Source of the DNA: Flaviaestuariibacter flavus
Lineage (GTDB): Bacteria; Bacteroidota; Bacteroidia; Chitinophagales; Chitinophagaceae
Direction: 5' to 3'
Assembly: GCF_004337505.1 (NCBI RefSeq)
Contig: NZ_SJZI01000004.1
Coordinates: forward strand, 69,745 to 120,439
Length of the DNA: 50,695 bases
The position numbers and the translations under genes are program-made. Under the pieces are notes generated by a model. The model did no database searches. It had not been told where the DNA came from and was given only the letters and a program-made list of their open reading frames with translations. Below are positions 25,116 through 35,634 of this stretch, in pieces. How positions within the stretch are numbered: position 1 is the first letter of the stretch; every line of letters begins with the position of its first letter.

Positions 25116-25565
25116 TTACCCGCGCCGGACCATATAAACGTGCGGAATCCCGTCTTCGAGGTAGGGTTCTCCCTCCGTCTGAAAGCCCAGGGAACCGTAA
25201 AAATCCTCGAGGTAGCGCTGGGCGCCAATCCGGATCGGCCCGGCGCCGAAAAGCTCCTGGCAGCGCCGGATGCTTTCGGTCATCAGCAACCGGCCGATGC
25301 CGCCGCGGCGTACCGAGGGGTCCGACACCACCCGGCCGATGCTCGGCTCGGGGTAGGCGAGCCCGGGCGGCACAAGGCGGGTATAGGCCGCCAGCAGCCC
25401 GTTTTGCCAGCCCATCAGGTGCCAGGAGCCCTGGTCCTTGTCGTCGGCGTCCTGGAACACGCAGTCCTGCTCCACCACAAAGACGGCGTTGCGCAGGCGG
25501 AGGATGGCGTAGAGCTCGTGCGGCGTCAGTTCGGCAAAGGGCTTCAGCAACCAGGAAATGTTCAT
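25116..25565 (-). CDS. elaA: ElaA-type GNAT N-acetyltransferase
   Basis: A 149-residue GNAT protein that aligns with E. coli ElaA throughout: LYAILRLRNAVFVVEQDCVFQD near the start, GRVVSDPSVRRGGIGRLLM (about residues 77-95; acetyl-CoA pyrophosphate loop RRGGIG), RIGAQRYLEDFYGSLGF and the C-terminal EDGIPHVYMVRR. It transfers acetyl from acetyl-CoA to an unknown amine. It is cytoplasmic and monocistronic. TATCTTTG ends 4 nt before the start codon, so the mRNA should be leaderless. A reading from 25572 in another frame is a shadow. Confidence 0.92.
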   Translation of the reverse strand: MNISWLLKPFAELTPHELYAILRLRNAVFVVEQDCVFQDADDKDQGSWHLMGWQNGLLAAYTRLVPPGLAYPEPSIGRVVSDPSVRRGGIGRLLMTESIRRCQELFGAGPIRIGAQRYLEDFYGSLGFQTEGEPYLEDGIPHVYMVRRG

Positions 25566-25569
25566 GCGG

Positions 25570-25577
25570 CAAAGATA
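25570..25577 (-). promoter_or_regulatory. -7 box of the elaA-like gene
   Basis: The minus strand reads TATCTTTG, exact consensus, then CCGC and the ATG. A start site would fall at or next to the start codon. Confidence 0.6.
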
Positions 25578-25612
25578 AATAACAGGGTGGGGTGGCCGCA
25601 GGCGGCCTTTTT

Positions 25613-25645
25613 ACACGACAACACGACGGCGCAACGGCACGACGG
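25613..25645. repeat. single word-repeat arm ACACGACAACACGACGGC type
   Basis: The stretch repeats ACACGAC, CACGACGG and CAACGGC and has no inverted partner. It lies in the gap between the elaA-like gene and uvrA and resembles half of the inverted tandem-word elements. Confidence 0.45.
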
Positions 25646-25707
25646 AATACCTTTTTTTGGAAGCTATACAGGTATGGGTCGCACCATTTGGTCGCCCTGC
25701 GATTGTG

Positions 25708-25739
25708 CGAAAAAGCCTCCCGGGGAGGAGGCTTTTTCG
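25708..25739. terminator. terminator of uvrA
   Basis: CGAAAAAGCCTCC (25708-25720) pairs perfectly with GGAGGCTTTTTCG (25727-25739) around CGGGGA, 7 nt beyond the uvrA stop. A/T runs on both arms make it work in either direction. Confidence 0.9.
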
Positions 25740-25746
25740 ATAATAT

Positions 25747-28656
<2,910 letters not shown>

Positions 28657-28700
28657 TATTTACCAAAAATTTTAGTAAGCGAAGATACGGGAGAACATCT

Positions 28701-28790
28701 AGGAATCTGGAATATCGAAATCTGGAATCTAGGGTTGATGTCAGCTTTAACATCGGTTTTCCAGATTCCAGATTTTTCGATTCCAGATCG
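28701..28790. repeat. inverted tandem-word element, AATCTGGAAT family
   Basis: Left arm 28701-28732 repeats AATCTGGAAT twice around ATCGAA; right arm 28761-28790 is the reverse complement (CCAGATTCCAGA...TTCGATTCCAGATCG). The spacer has its own GATGT/ACATC pair. It sits between the divergent uvrA and secreted-protein genes. Confidence 0.75.
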
Positions 28791-28864
28791 AAGTATTGTT
28801 TTGGCATGGTTTTCCGTAATAGCGCCCTCAAACACCCTTTTCATACATTCTTAACAGCTAACTC

Positions 28865-29587
28865 ATGAAAAACACCATTTTAACCGCAGCCGTACTGGCT
28901 CTTGGAGTAGCCGCCAACGCACAGACTCCGACAACGACACAGACCGTTCCCGCAACGAATCCCGTGCTGGACTCCAGCGTCGTGACGGCTGCCCCGGCCA
29001 AGCCGAAGTATAAAACGCAGAACAGCACGGCTGACTCGATTTCGGCCAAGTACAAGCTGCTGCCGATGCCCGGCGAGCTGACCCTTGAAAAGAAATTCCC
29101 GGCAGTGGGCTCCTACCAGCTTTCCGGCGCCGCCGAAGGCAGCACTCCGGTAACGATCGCCCTCGACAGCAACAGCAAGGGCACCATCTGGGTAAGCGGA
29201 CTGCCGCAGGGCACCTTCAAGGCTTACCTCGCCAAGAGCCCCGCTACTTACCGTATTGTTTCGCAGAAGTCGCAGAGCGGCACCCAGGTTCCGGAGGGCA
29301 CGCTTTATTTCAGCCCCGAGTCCAACACCCTGCAGATCGCACTGGGCGCCCTGTATAACAGCGAAGACCCCATCGCCATCTTCCCCGCAGCGGCAACGGT
29401 TGACGCAGCAGTTGCCGCCACCGAGCCCGTAACGGCTGAAGTAAAAGTGAAGAAAGTAGGCACCAAAGGCAAGACCAAGGCGAAGAACAAAGTGACCTTC
29501 TACACCGCCTCCAAGGCCAACACGATGAACAACACCAGCAGCAATGCCGCCTTCGACCAGCAGCTGCAGCAGGCCAACAAGCAGTAA
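28865..29587 (+). CDS. secreted hypothetical protein
   Basis: A 240-residue protein with a signal peptide (MKNTILTAAVLALGVAANAQ). The next 45 residues are Thr/Pro/Ala-rich and likely disordered; residues 65-165 are beta-rich (YQLSGAAEGSTPVTIALDSNSKGTIWVSGLP cut by turns); the C-terminal 70 residues are Lys/Ala/Thr-rich and end in a Gln/Asn-rich tail (FDQQLQQANKQ). I recognise no family. Codon use is very regular, favouring GC-ending codons, as in well-expressed genes. It likely acts in the periplasm. It stands alone, divergent from uvrA, and is followed by a terminator. Confidence 0.75.
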   Translation: MKNTILTAAVLALGVAANAQTPTTTQTVPATNPVLDSSVVTAAPAKPKYKTQNSTADSISAKYKLLPMPGELTLEKKFPAVGSYQLSGAAEGSTPVTIALDSNSKGTIWVSGLPQGTFKAYLAKSPATYRIVSQKSQSGTQVPEGTLYFSPESNTLQIALGALYNSEDPIAIFPAAATVDAAVAATEPVTAEVKVKKVGTKGKTKAKNKVTFYTASKANTMNNTSSNAAFDQQLQQANKQ

Positions 29588-29617
29588 TAGCTAAGTTTCA
29601 GTAGCATACACGAGGAC

Positions 29618-29640
29618 AAAGGGAGCTTTCGCTCCCTTTT
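29618..29640 (+). terminator. intrinsic terminator after the secreted protein gene
   Basis: AAAGGGAGC (29618-29626) pairs with GCTCCCTTT (29631-29639) around TTTC, ending in a short T-run. Confidence 0.85.
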
Positions 29641-29650
29641 CTCATGCCGC

Positions 29651-29740
29651 AAATGTTCAATATGCAATGCTCAATATGCAATTTTCAAGTCGCCGGCCAA
29701 CAACCTTGGCACTTGAGCATTGAACATTGCCTATTGATTA
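29651..29740. repeat. inverted tandem-word element, TTCAATATGCAATGC family
   Basis: Left arm 29651-29690 repeats (G/C)TCAATATGCAAT; right arm 29711-29740 carries the complement (TTGAGCATTGAACATTGCC...). The architecture is that of the GATGTC and AATCTGGAAT elements with different words. It follows the terminator and precedes the PAP2 promoter. Confidence 0.75.
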
Positions 29741-29768
29741 TTTTCCAGCCAGCTACGGTCGTTATTTC

Positions 29769-29798
29769 TTGAACGCTATTTGATAATCTCTAGCTTTG
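29769..29798 (+). promoter_or_regulatory. promoter of the PAP2 phosphatase gene
   Basis: TTG (29769-29771), 19 nt, then TAGCTTTG (29791-29798): both elements of the Bacteroidota promoter at the right spacing. The -7 box ends 4 nt before the GTG start, so the mRNA should be leaderless. Confidence 0.65.
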
Positions 29799-29802
29799 CG
29801 CC

Positions 29803-30474
29803 GTGCCTGAGCAACCTACTATTTATCATCAATACCGCCTGTCCGCCCTTACGTGCATCCTGCTGATCCTCATCGCAGGAAGCCTGCTCGGAATGTATGG
29901 GAAAGACGGCTCTTTCGTGCTGATCAACGGTTGGAATACGCCCCTGCTGGACCTGCTCATGCCCTATGTAACCTACCTGGGCGACGGGCTGATCTATATC
30001 CCGATCCTGCTCCTGACGTTTTTTTTCAAGCGCGATTACCTCTACGCCATTGTTGCGGGCATCATCATCTGTTTCCTGTTTACATACGGGCTTAAATCAT
30101 ACGTATTCCCCGCGGAGCTGCGGCCCTTCAGCCTCGCGCAGCGGGGGATCGCGTTTCACCGGGTGCCGGGGGTGGAGCTGCACGAGAACTACAGCTTCCC
30201 GTCGGGACATACCGCTACCGCTTTTACGATGGCGCTGCTGCTGGGTGCGCTGGTGCGCTCGCGGGCGCTGGCTTTGCTGCTGCCCCTGGTGGCGCTGGCC
30301 GTCGGCTTTTCGCGGATCTACCTGGCACAGCACTTCCTTACAGATGTCACCGGCGGTATGGTCATCGGCCTGGCCACCTCCTTCCTGTCGTTGCGCTACT
30401 ACCGATGGGTACGTGCCCGGAAAACCGGGCGCGAACGCTCTCCCGACTCACCAGTAGTGGCGGAAAGTGATTAA
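29803..30474 (+). CDS. PAP2 superfamily phosphatase (GTG start)
   Basis: A 223-residue integral-membrane phosphatase with six predicted helices. The three catalytic motifs are present: KSYVFPAELRP (K-x6-9-RP, near residues 101-111), PSGH in NYSFPSGHTATAF (near residues 134-146) and SRIYLAQHFLTD (SR-x5-H-x3-D, near residues 170-181). The last His is the nucleophile in this family, which dephosphorylates lipid phosphates such as undecaprenyl pyrophosphate, phosphatidate or phosphatidylglycerophosphate. The context does not tell which. The start is GTG at 29803, supported by the promoter just upstream. It is followed after 22 nt by the histidine kinase gene. Confidence 0.92.
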   Translation: MPEQPTIYHQYRLSALTCILLILIAGSLLGMYGKDGSFVLINGWNTPLLDLLMPYVTYLGDGLIYIPILLLTFFFKRDYLYAIVAGIIICFLFTYGLKSYVFPAELRPFSLAQRGIAFHRVPGVELHENYSFPSGHTATAFTMALLLGALVRSRALALLLPLVALAVGFSRIYLAQHFLTDVTGGMVIGLATSFLSLRYYRWVRARKTGRERSPDSPVVAESD

Positions 30475-30496
30475 CTTTATTGTCACACCCGCAACC

Positions 30497-32008
30497 ATGA
30501 TTCAGCACCACCCAGGAGAAGTCTTCATCCACCAGCTTTTCGACGCACAGCCCGATGCCGTGATCTGGTTCGTTCCCGTATTTGCACGGGAAGACGATCC
30601 GGCCGGCGAGCCTGTTGACTTCGAAGCCCATTATTGCAATAAAAAGGCAGCCGAAATTCTGAAGAGCACTCCCGAGGGAGTTGTAGGCGTCCGCCTGCTC
30701 GACAGCGCGCTAATAGACAACGAGTCGCGCCGCCATATCCTGAGCCAGTGCCACCAGGTGTGGGAAACCGGGCTGTCAACGGAGTTTACTTATTACAGCC
30801 CGTCGCTCGACCGGTATTTCAACGTGCAACGCAGCAAAGTATACGACGGCATCCTGAGCATCACCCGCGACCGGACCAAGGAAATGCGCCTCGAGATGGA
30901 GCGGCGCCGGCAGGAAGAACGTTACCGCCAGGTGCTCGACACCGCGGCCGACGGCATCCTGGTTTTCGAGTCGGTGCGCAATGCCAAAAACGAGATCGTC
31001 GACTTCCACGTGGTGCACGCTAACCGGCGCGCTTACGAGATCGGGGCCCTGCCGCAGGATACGGTCGGAAGCACGCTGCTGCAACTGCTTCCGCACCTGG
31101 AGCGCTCAGAGCAGCTGGAATGGCACCGGCGCGTTGCGGAGACCGGCGAGCCGATGCGTTTTGAAACCACCTTCCGCACCCCCGACGGCTCGGAGTTTGG
31201 CTGGTTCCTCGTATCCCTCAACCGCCTCGGCGACGGCGTGGTTTCCAATTTCGTAGACGTGACGCAGCTGAAGAAGCTGCAACGGGAGCTGGAGCACAAA
31301 GTGGAAGAGCTGCGGCGCTCCAATCAAAGCCTGGAGGAGTTTGCCTATGCCGCATCGCACGACCTGCAGGAGCCGCTGCGCAAGATCCATTTCTTCGCCG
31401 ACCGCCTCAAGGGCTCGATCGATCCGCAGTCGGAGCAGGCCGGAATGTTTGCCCGCATGGAACTGGCTACCACGCGTATGCGCGACCTGATTGACGACCT
31501 CCTCTCCTACTCGCGGCTAAGCCAGGCACCGCCCGCAACCGAGCCCCTGAGCCTCGGCACGATCGTGCAGCAGGCACTCCAGGACCTGGAGGCCGCCATC
31601 ATCGAAAGCGATGCGCTGGTGCGGGTAGACGCGTTGCCGGAAATACAGGGCGACGAGCGCCAGCTGCGGCAGCTGTTTCAGAACCTGCTGGGCAACGCAC
31701 TCAAGTACCGCATGCCGGGACGACGGCCCGAGATCAGCGTGCGCTGCCGTACTACTACGGATAACGAGAACCTGCTGATCGAAGTGGAGGACAACGGCAT
31801 CGGCTTCGAGCCCGAATATGCGGAACGCATCTTCCAGGTGTTCCAGCGCCTTCATGGCAAAATGGAATATGAAGGCAGCGGCGTAGGACTGGCAATCGCC
31901 CGCAAAGTGGTTACCAATCACCAGGGAGTCATTGTTGCCGAAGGGCGGCCCGGCGAAGGCGCTACCTTCCGTATTTACCTGCCGCTGGCGATCCGCTGCG
32001 CCTCCTGA
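30497..32008 (+). CDS. soluble PAS-domain sensor histidine kinase
   Basis: A 503-residue kinase without membrane segments. Two PAS domains (about residues 10-125 and 140-258) are joined by a coil (EMRLEMERRRQEERYRQV). A second coiled coil (258-280) leads to the HisKA domain with phospho-His288 in EFAYAASHDLQEPLRK, a bacteriophytochrome-like H-box. The ATPase domain has the N-box Asn400 (LFQNLLGNALKY), G1 DNGIGF (432-437) and G2 GSGVGLAI (460-467). No receiver domain or response regulator gene is nearby, so it is an orphan. I took the ATG at 30497 (MIQHHPGEV), where the first PAS domain begins; an ATG at 30467 overlapping the PAP2 gene is possible. The stop is one base from that of the convergent uvrA2. 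Confidence 0.92.
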   Translation: MIQHHPGEVFIHQLFDAQPDAVIWFVPVFAREDDPAGEPVDFEAHYCNKKAAEILKSTPEGVVGVRLLDSALIDNESRRHILSQCHQVWETGLSTEFTYYSPSLDRYFNVQRSKVYDGILSITRDRTKEMRLEMERRRQEERYRQVLDTAADGILVFESVRNAKNEIVDFHVVHANRRAYEIGALPQDTVGSTLLQLLPHLERSEQLEWHRRVAETGEPMRFETTFRTPDGSEFGWFLVSLNRLGDGVVSNFVDVTQLKKLQRELEHKVEELRRSNQSLEEFAYAASHDLQEPLRKIHFFADRLKGSIDPQSEQAGMFARMELATTRMRDLIDDLLSYSRLSQAPPATEPLSLGTIVQQALQDLEAAIIESDALVRVDALPEIQGDERQLRQLFQNLLGNALKYRMPGRRPEISVRCRTTTDNENLLIEVEDNGIGFEPEYAERIFQVFQRLHGKMEYEGSGVGLAIARKVVTNHQGVIVAEGRPGEGATFRIYLPLAIRCAS

Positions 32009-32009
32009 G

Positions 32010-34553
32010 TTATTTCCCCGCGAGCGCATTGGCCAGGTAGGGCGCCGTGCGGCTTTGCCGGTGGCGCGCCAGCTGCTCGGGCGTCCCGGCAAACACGATC
32101 TTACCCCCTTCTTCACCCGCACCGGGGCCAACGTCGATGACCCAGTCGCTGGCACTCACTACCTGCATGTCGTGCTCCACGGTGATGACGGTATTTCCGG
32201 CGTCCACCAGCTTTTCCAATTGTATCACCAGGCGGCTAACATCGGAGGGGTGCAGACCGGTGGTCGGTTCATCGAGTATATAAAGCGAGTTGCCTCTTCC
32301 AAGACGGTGCAGCTCGGTGGCCAGCTTGATGCGTTGCGCCTCACCGCCTGAGAGTTCGGTGGCAGGCTGCCCGAGGCGGAGGTAGCCGAGGCCGACATCA
32401 TGAAGTACCTGCAGGATGCGGTGCGCCGCAGCTTCCTCTTCAAAAAAATGATAAGCTTCATCTACCGTCATGCCGAGCACTTCGGCGATGCTCTTGTCGC
32501 GGTATTTTACTTCGAGGGTACGTGCCTGGTAGCGCGAGCCGCTACAAACCGGGCAGGGCGCATACACGCTCGGCAGGAAGAGCAGCTCCACCATCACAAA
32601 GCCTTCGCCCTCGCAGTTGGGGCAGCGTCCCTTGCCGGTGTTGAATGAAAAATAGCCGGCGTCGAACTTGCGTGCCTTGGCGGTTTTGGTGGCGGCAAAG
32701 AGCTTGCGTACGCCATCGAAAAGCCCGGTATAGGTGGCGAGGTTGGAACGCGGCGTACGCCCGATGGGTTTCTGGTCGACGCGTACGAGGCGGCGCACCT
32801 TGTCCATGCCCGCCGTGATCCTTCCCTGCGTAGTGGCCGCCGGAGTTGCCTGCAGGGGATCAGCCTCTTCTTCTTCGGCGGCAAGCTCCTGTCCAAGATG
32901 CTCGCCAACGAGCTCCACAAGCACCTGGCTGACAAGCGTCGATTTCCCGGAACCCGAGATGCCGGTAACGCTGGTCATCACGCCAAGAGGAAAGGCCACT
33001 GCGAGCCGGTGCACGTTGTTGCGGCTGACGCCTTCGAGCTTCAGCCAGCCCGTCGGCTCACGGCGGCGCACAACCGAAAAAGGTACCTGGCCAAACAGGT
33101 ATTCACGTGTTTTGGAGCCGGCAACATCCTTCAGCCCTTCAGCAGGACCACTGTACAGGATCTGCCCTCCTTTTTCACCGGCGCCGGGGCCCACGTCCAC
33201 GATCCAGTCGGCATGCCGGATCACTTCGAGCTCATGCTCCACCACGAAGATGGTGTTGCCCGATGCTTTCAGCCTGTCGAGCGCACGGAGCAGGGCTTCG
33301 GTGTCAGCAGGGTGCAGGCCTGCCGAGGGCTCGTCGAGCACATACACCACCCCGAAGAGGTTGGAGCGCACCTGGGTAGCGAGGCGGAGGCGTTGCAGCT
33401 CGCCCGGCGACAGGGTGGGTGTGCTGCGCTCGAGCGTGAGGTAGCCGAGGCCCAGTTCGAGGAGCACCTGCAGGCGGGCGCAGAGGTCTTCGGAAATACG
33501 GCGGGCCACGATGGCGCGCTCTTCGTGCCCCTTGCCGAGGCGGGCCAGCTCTTTGGCGCTGCCATCTGCATAACTTTTAAATATGGAGTGCAGGCGGGCC
33601 AGCGGCTCGCGCTGCATGTCGGCGATGTCGCGGCCGGCAAAAGTAACCGAGAGGGACTCGGGACGAAGCCGCTTGCCGCCGCAGGTAGGGCACTCGCTGC
33701 TGATCATGTATTGCGACACGCGCTTTTTCATCAGCTGGCTCTGCGTGTTGGCAAAGGTTTGCAGCACGTATTTGCGGGCGCCGGTGAAGGTGCCCATATA
33801 ACTCGGCGGCTCTTTCCGCCTCAGTGCGGCCTTTGTTTCGGCAGGCGTGAAGCCCGCATATACCGGTACGGTAGGCGACTCTTCGGTAAAGAGGATCCAG
33901 TCGCGGTCTTTTTTCGGAAGGTCCTTCCAGGGTGTGTCTACATCATAGCCGAGGGTAACGAGTATATCGCGCAGGTTCTGGCCATGCCAGGCGGGCGGCC
34001 AGGCGGCAATGGCACGGTCGCGGATCGTTTTGGTGGGATCGGGCACCATCGAAGCCTCGGTTACCTCGTACACTCGCCCAAGGCCGTGGCATTGCGGGCA
34101 GGCGCCTTCGGGTGTGTTGGGTGAGAAAGACTCGGCATAGATAATTTCCTGGCCCGCGGGATAGTTACCGGCGCGCGAATACAGCATGCGCATCAGGTTG
34201 GCCAGCGTGGTAACGGAGCCCACCGACGAGCGGGTGGTGACGCCGCCCCGGTGCTGTTGCAGGGCTACGGCCGGCGGCAGCCCTTCCACCTCATCCACCA
34301 CCGGCACCGGCATCTGGTGAAAAAGCCGGCGCGCATAGGGCGACACCGACTCCAGGTAGCGCCGCTGGGCTTCTGCGTAAAGCGTACCGAATGCAAGCGA
34401 AGACTTGCCCGAGCCGGAGACGCCGGTGAACACCACCATCGCATCGCGCGGTATGTCTACCGATACATTCTTCAGGTTGTGCTCGCGGGCGCCACGCACC
34501 CGCACATAGCCGTCTCGCCGGTTATTGCCCGGTTCTTTAGCATTGGCTTTCAT
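32010..34553 (-). CDS. class II UvrA-like ABC ATPase (UvrA2)
   Basis: An 847-residue UvrA paralogue, about 120 residues shorter than the nearby uvrA. Both ABC modules are intact ([12 protein letters not shown] and [24 protein letters not shown] and [23 protein letters not shown] and [10 protein letters not shown]), as are zinc motifs [17 protein letters not shown] and CPNCEGEG / CPVCSGSRY. The first signature has Pro for Gly (LSPGE), and the UvrB-binding region is replaced by a shorter segment, as in class II UvrA proteins. These are linked with DNA-damage or drug tolerance without UvrB in some species; its role here is inferred. It converges with the histidine kinase, with one base between the stops. 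Confidence 0.92.
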   Translation of the reverse strand: MKANAKEPGNNRRDGYVRVRGAREHNLKNVSVDIPRDAMVVFTGVSGSGKSSLAFGTLYAEAQRRYLESVSPYARRLFHQMPVPVVDEVEGLPPAVALQQHRGGVTTRSSVGSVTTLANLMRMLYSRAGNYPAGQEIIYAESFSPNTPEGACPQCHGLGRVYEVTEASMVPDPTKTIRDRAIAAWPPAWHGQNLRDILVTLGYDVDTPWKDLPKKDRDWILFTEESPTVPVYAGFTPAETKAALRRKEPPSYMGTFTGARKYVLQTFANTQSQLMKKRVSQYMISSECPTCGGKRLRPESLSVTFAGRDIADMQREPLARLHSIFKSYADGSAKELARLGKGHEERAIVARRISEDLCARLQVLLELGLGYLTLERSTPTLSPGELQRLRLATQVRSNLFGVVYVLDEPSAGLHPADTEALLRALDRLKASGNTIFVVEHELEVIRHADWIVDVGPGAGEKGGQILYSGPAEGLKDVAGSKTREYLFGQVPFSVVRRREPTGWLKLEGVSRNNVHRLAVAFPLGVMTSVTGISGSGKSTLVSQVLVELVGEHLGQELAAEEEEADPLQATPAATTQGRITAGMDKVRRLVRVDQKPIGRTPRSNLATYTGLFDGVRKLFAATKTAKARKFDAGYFSFNTGKGRCPNCEGEGFVMVELLFLPSVYAPCPVCSGSRYQARTLEVKYRDKSIAEVLGMTVDEAYHFFEEEAAAHRILQVLHDVGLGYLRLGQPATELSGGEAQRIKLATELHRLGRGNSLYILDEPTTGLHPSDVSRLVIQLEKLVDAGNTVITVEHDMQVVSASDWVIDVGPGAGEEGGKIVFAGTPEQLARHRQSRTAPYLANALAGK

Positions 34554-34598
34554 AAATGCAAAGAATCAAACTCCATGCCCTGCGCATAGGGCCCCGGG

Positions 34599-35543
34599 TT
34601 AGGACTTCAGGAAGCTAAGCATTGCCTTTCGGAACGCTTCCGGCGCCTGGATGTGCGGGATGTGTCCGACGCCTTTCAGCTCCACCAGCTGCGCGCCTTT
34701 GATGGTCCGTTGCAGCCAGCGGCCCAGCGCCGGGTAGTTGCCATAGCGTGTCTTATCGCCCTTGATCAGGGCCTTTCCAACTACGGTCCGGTCTTCCTGC
34801 CCGATCACCAGCAGCGTTTTAACCAGCAGGTGCAGTTCATGAACCACCGGCTGCTCGTAGATCATATTATAGGTGAGTGCGCTGGCCCAGGTGGCCGACC
34901 GGAAATCCGGATACTGCAGGGCCATCCACTGCGCATCCACGTATTGTTCATACTCCGGCTTCCACTGCGGGTAATAGCTTTGCTGGTATTCTTTCAGCGA
35001 AGCCCGTGTTGCTTTAAGTTCCTGCGCGAACTGTTCGTCGGGTGTACGGTAAGGTACCATCGCCCGGTAGTCTTCAAGCCCGATCGGGTTCTCCAGCACA
35101 AGGCGGCTCACCCGGTCGCGGTACATCAACACAAAGCGGGCAGCCAGCATGCCGCCCATCGAATGCCCCACCACGTTGATTTTTTGTATCCCAAGCGTGT
35201 CGAGCAGCGCTTTGGTATTGCGCGCAAGCAGGTGAAAGCTGTAGTGGATATCGGGCTTATCCGAAAGTCCCCATCCCACCTGGTCGGGCACGATCACCCG
35301 GTAGCCCTGTTGCGCCAGGTCTTCAATCACCCCTTTCCAGTAATACCCATTGAAGTTTTTGCCATGAAGCAGCAGCACGGCTTCGCCATTGGACTTTCGG
35401 GGCTGCACATCCATATAGGCCATGCGTACGGCCTTCCGCTCGATGTCGAGCCGGATATACCCGACCGGGTACGGGTAGGAAGGGGCCTGCGCGCAGGCAT
35501 CGGACAATACAAAAGCGAGGACGAGCGCAAACAGGTAACGCAT
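34599..35543 (-). CDS. secreted alpha/beta-fold hydrolase
   Basis: A 314-residue hydrolase with a signal peptide (YLFALVLAFVLSDACAQ). The core has LLLHGKNFNGYYW (oxyanion region), the nucleophile elbow GHSMGG near residue 128, acid Asp in VIGQEDRTV near residue 248 and His in GVGHIPHIQAPE near residue 295. Members act as esterases, lactonases or dehalogenases; the specificity is open. The signal peptide places it in the periplasm or outside. It is 45 nt downstream of the uvrA2 start on the same strand, so its own gene lies upstream of uvrA2 and the two might share a transcript. The sequence after ACAQ (APSYPYPVGYIRLDIERKAV) continues without a lipobox. Confidence 0.88.
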   Translation of the reverse strand: MRYLFALVLAFVLSDACAQAPSYPYPVGYIRLDIERKAVRMAYMDVQPRKSNGEAVLLLHGKNFNGYYWKGVIEDLAQQGYRVIVPDQVGWGLSDKPDIHYSFHLLARNTKALLDTLGIQKINVVGHSMGGMLAARFVLMYRDRVSRLVLENPIGLEDYRAMVPYRTPDEQFAQELKATRASLKEYQQSYYPQWKPEYEQYVDAQWMALQYPDFRSATWASALTYNMIYEQPVVHELHLLVKTLLVIGQEDRTVVGKALIKGDKTRYGNYPALGRWLQRTIKGAQLVELKGVGHIPHIQAPEAFRKAMLSFLKS

Positions 35544-35594
35544 AAACGATCGCGGTTAAAGGGGTACCAAGGTATTCCAATGCCGGAAGCAAGC

Positions 35595-35620
35595 TAAAAA
35601 AACGCCCCTTGCGAAGCGTT
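35595..35620 (-). terminator. probable terminator of the GH1-RmlD fusion gene
   Basis: On the minus strand AACGC and GCGTT form a short stem around TTCGCAAGGG, followed by a run of T (A-run at 35595-35602 on the plus strand). It is 15 nt past the stop. Confidence 0.55.
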
Positions 35621-35634
35621 AAAACGGATCGGGA

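Noticed and set aside
30467..30496. Upstream start for the histidine kinase
   Set aside because: The ATG at 30467 overlaps the PAP2 stop and adds only MINFIVTPAT, which does not belong to a PAS domain; it remains possible but is less likely.
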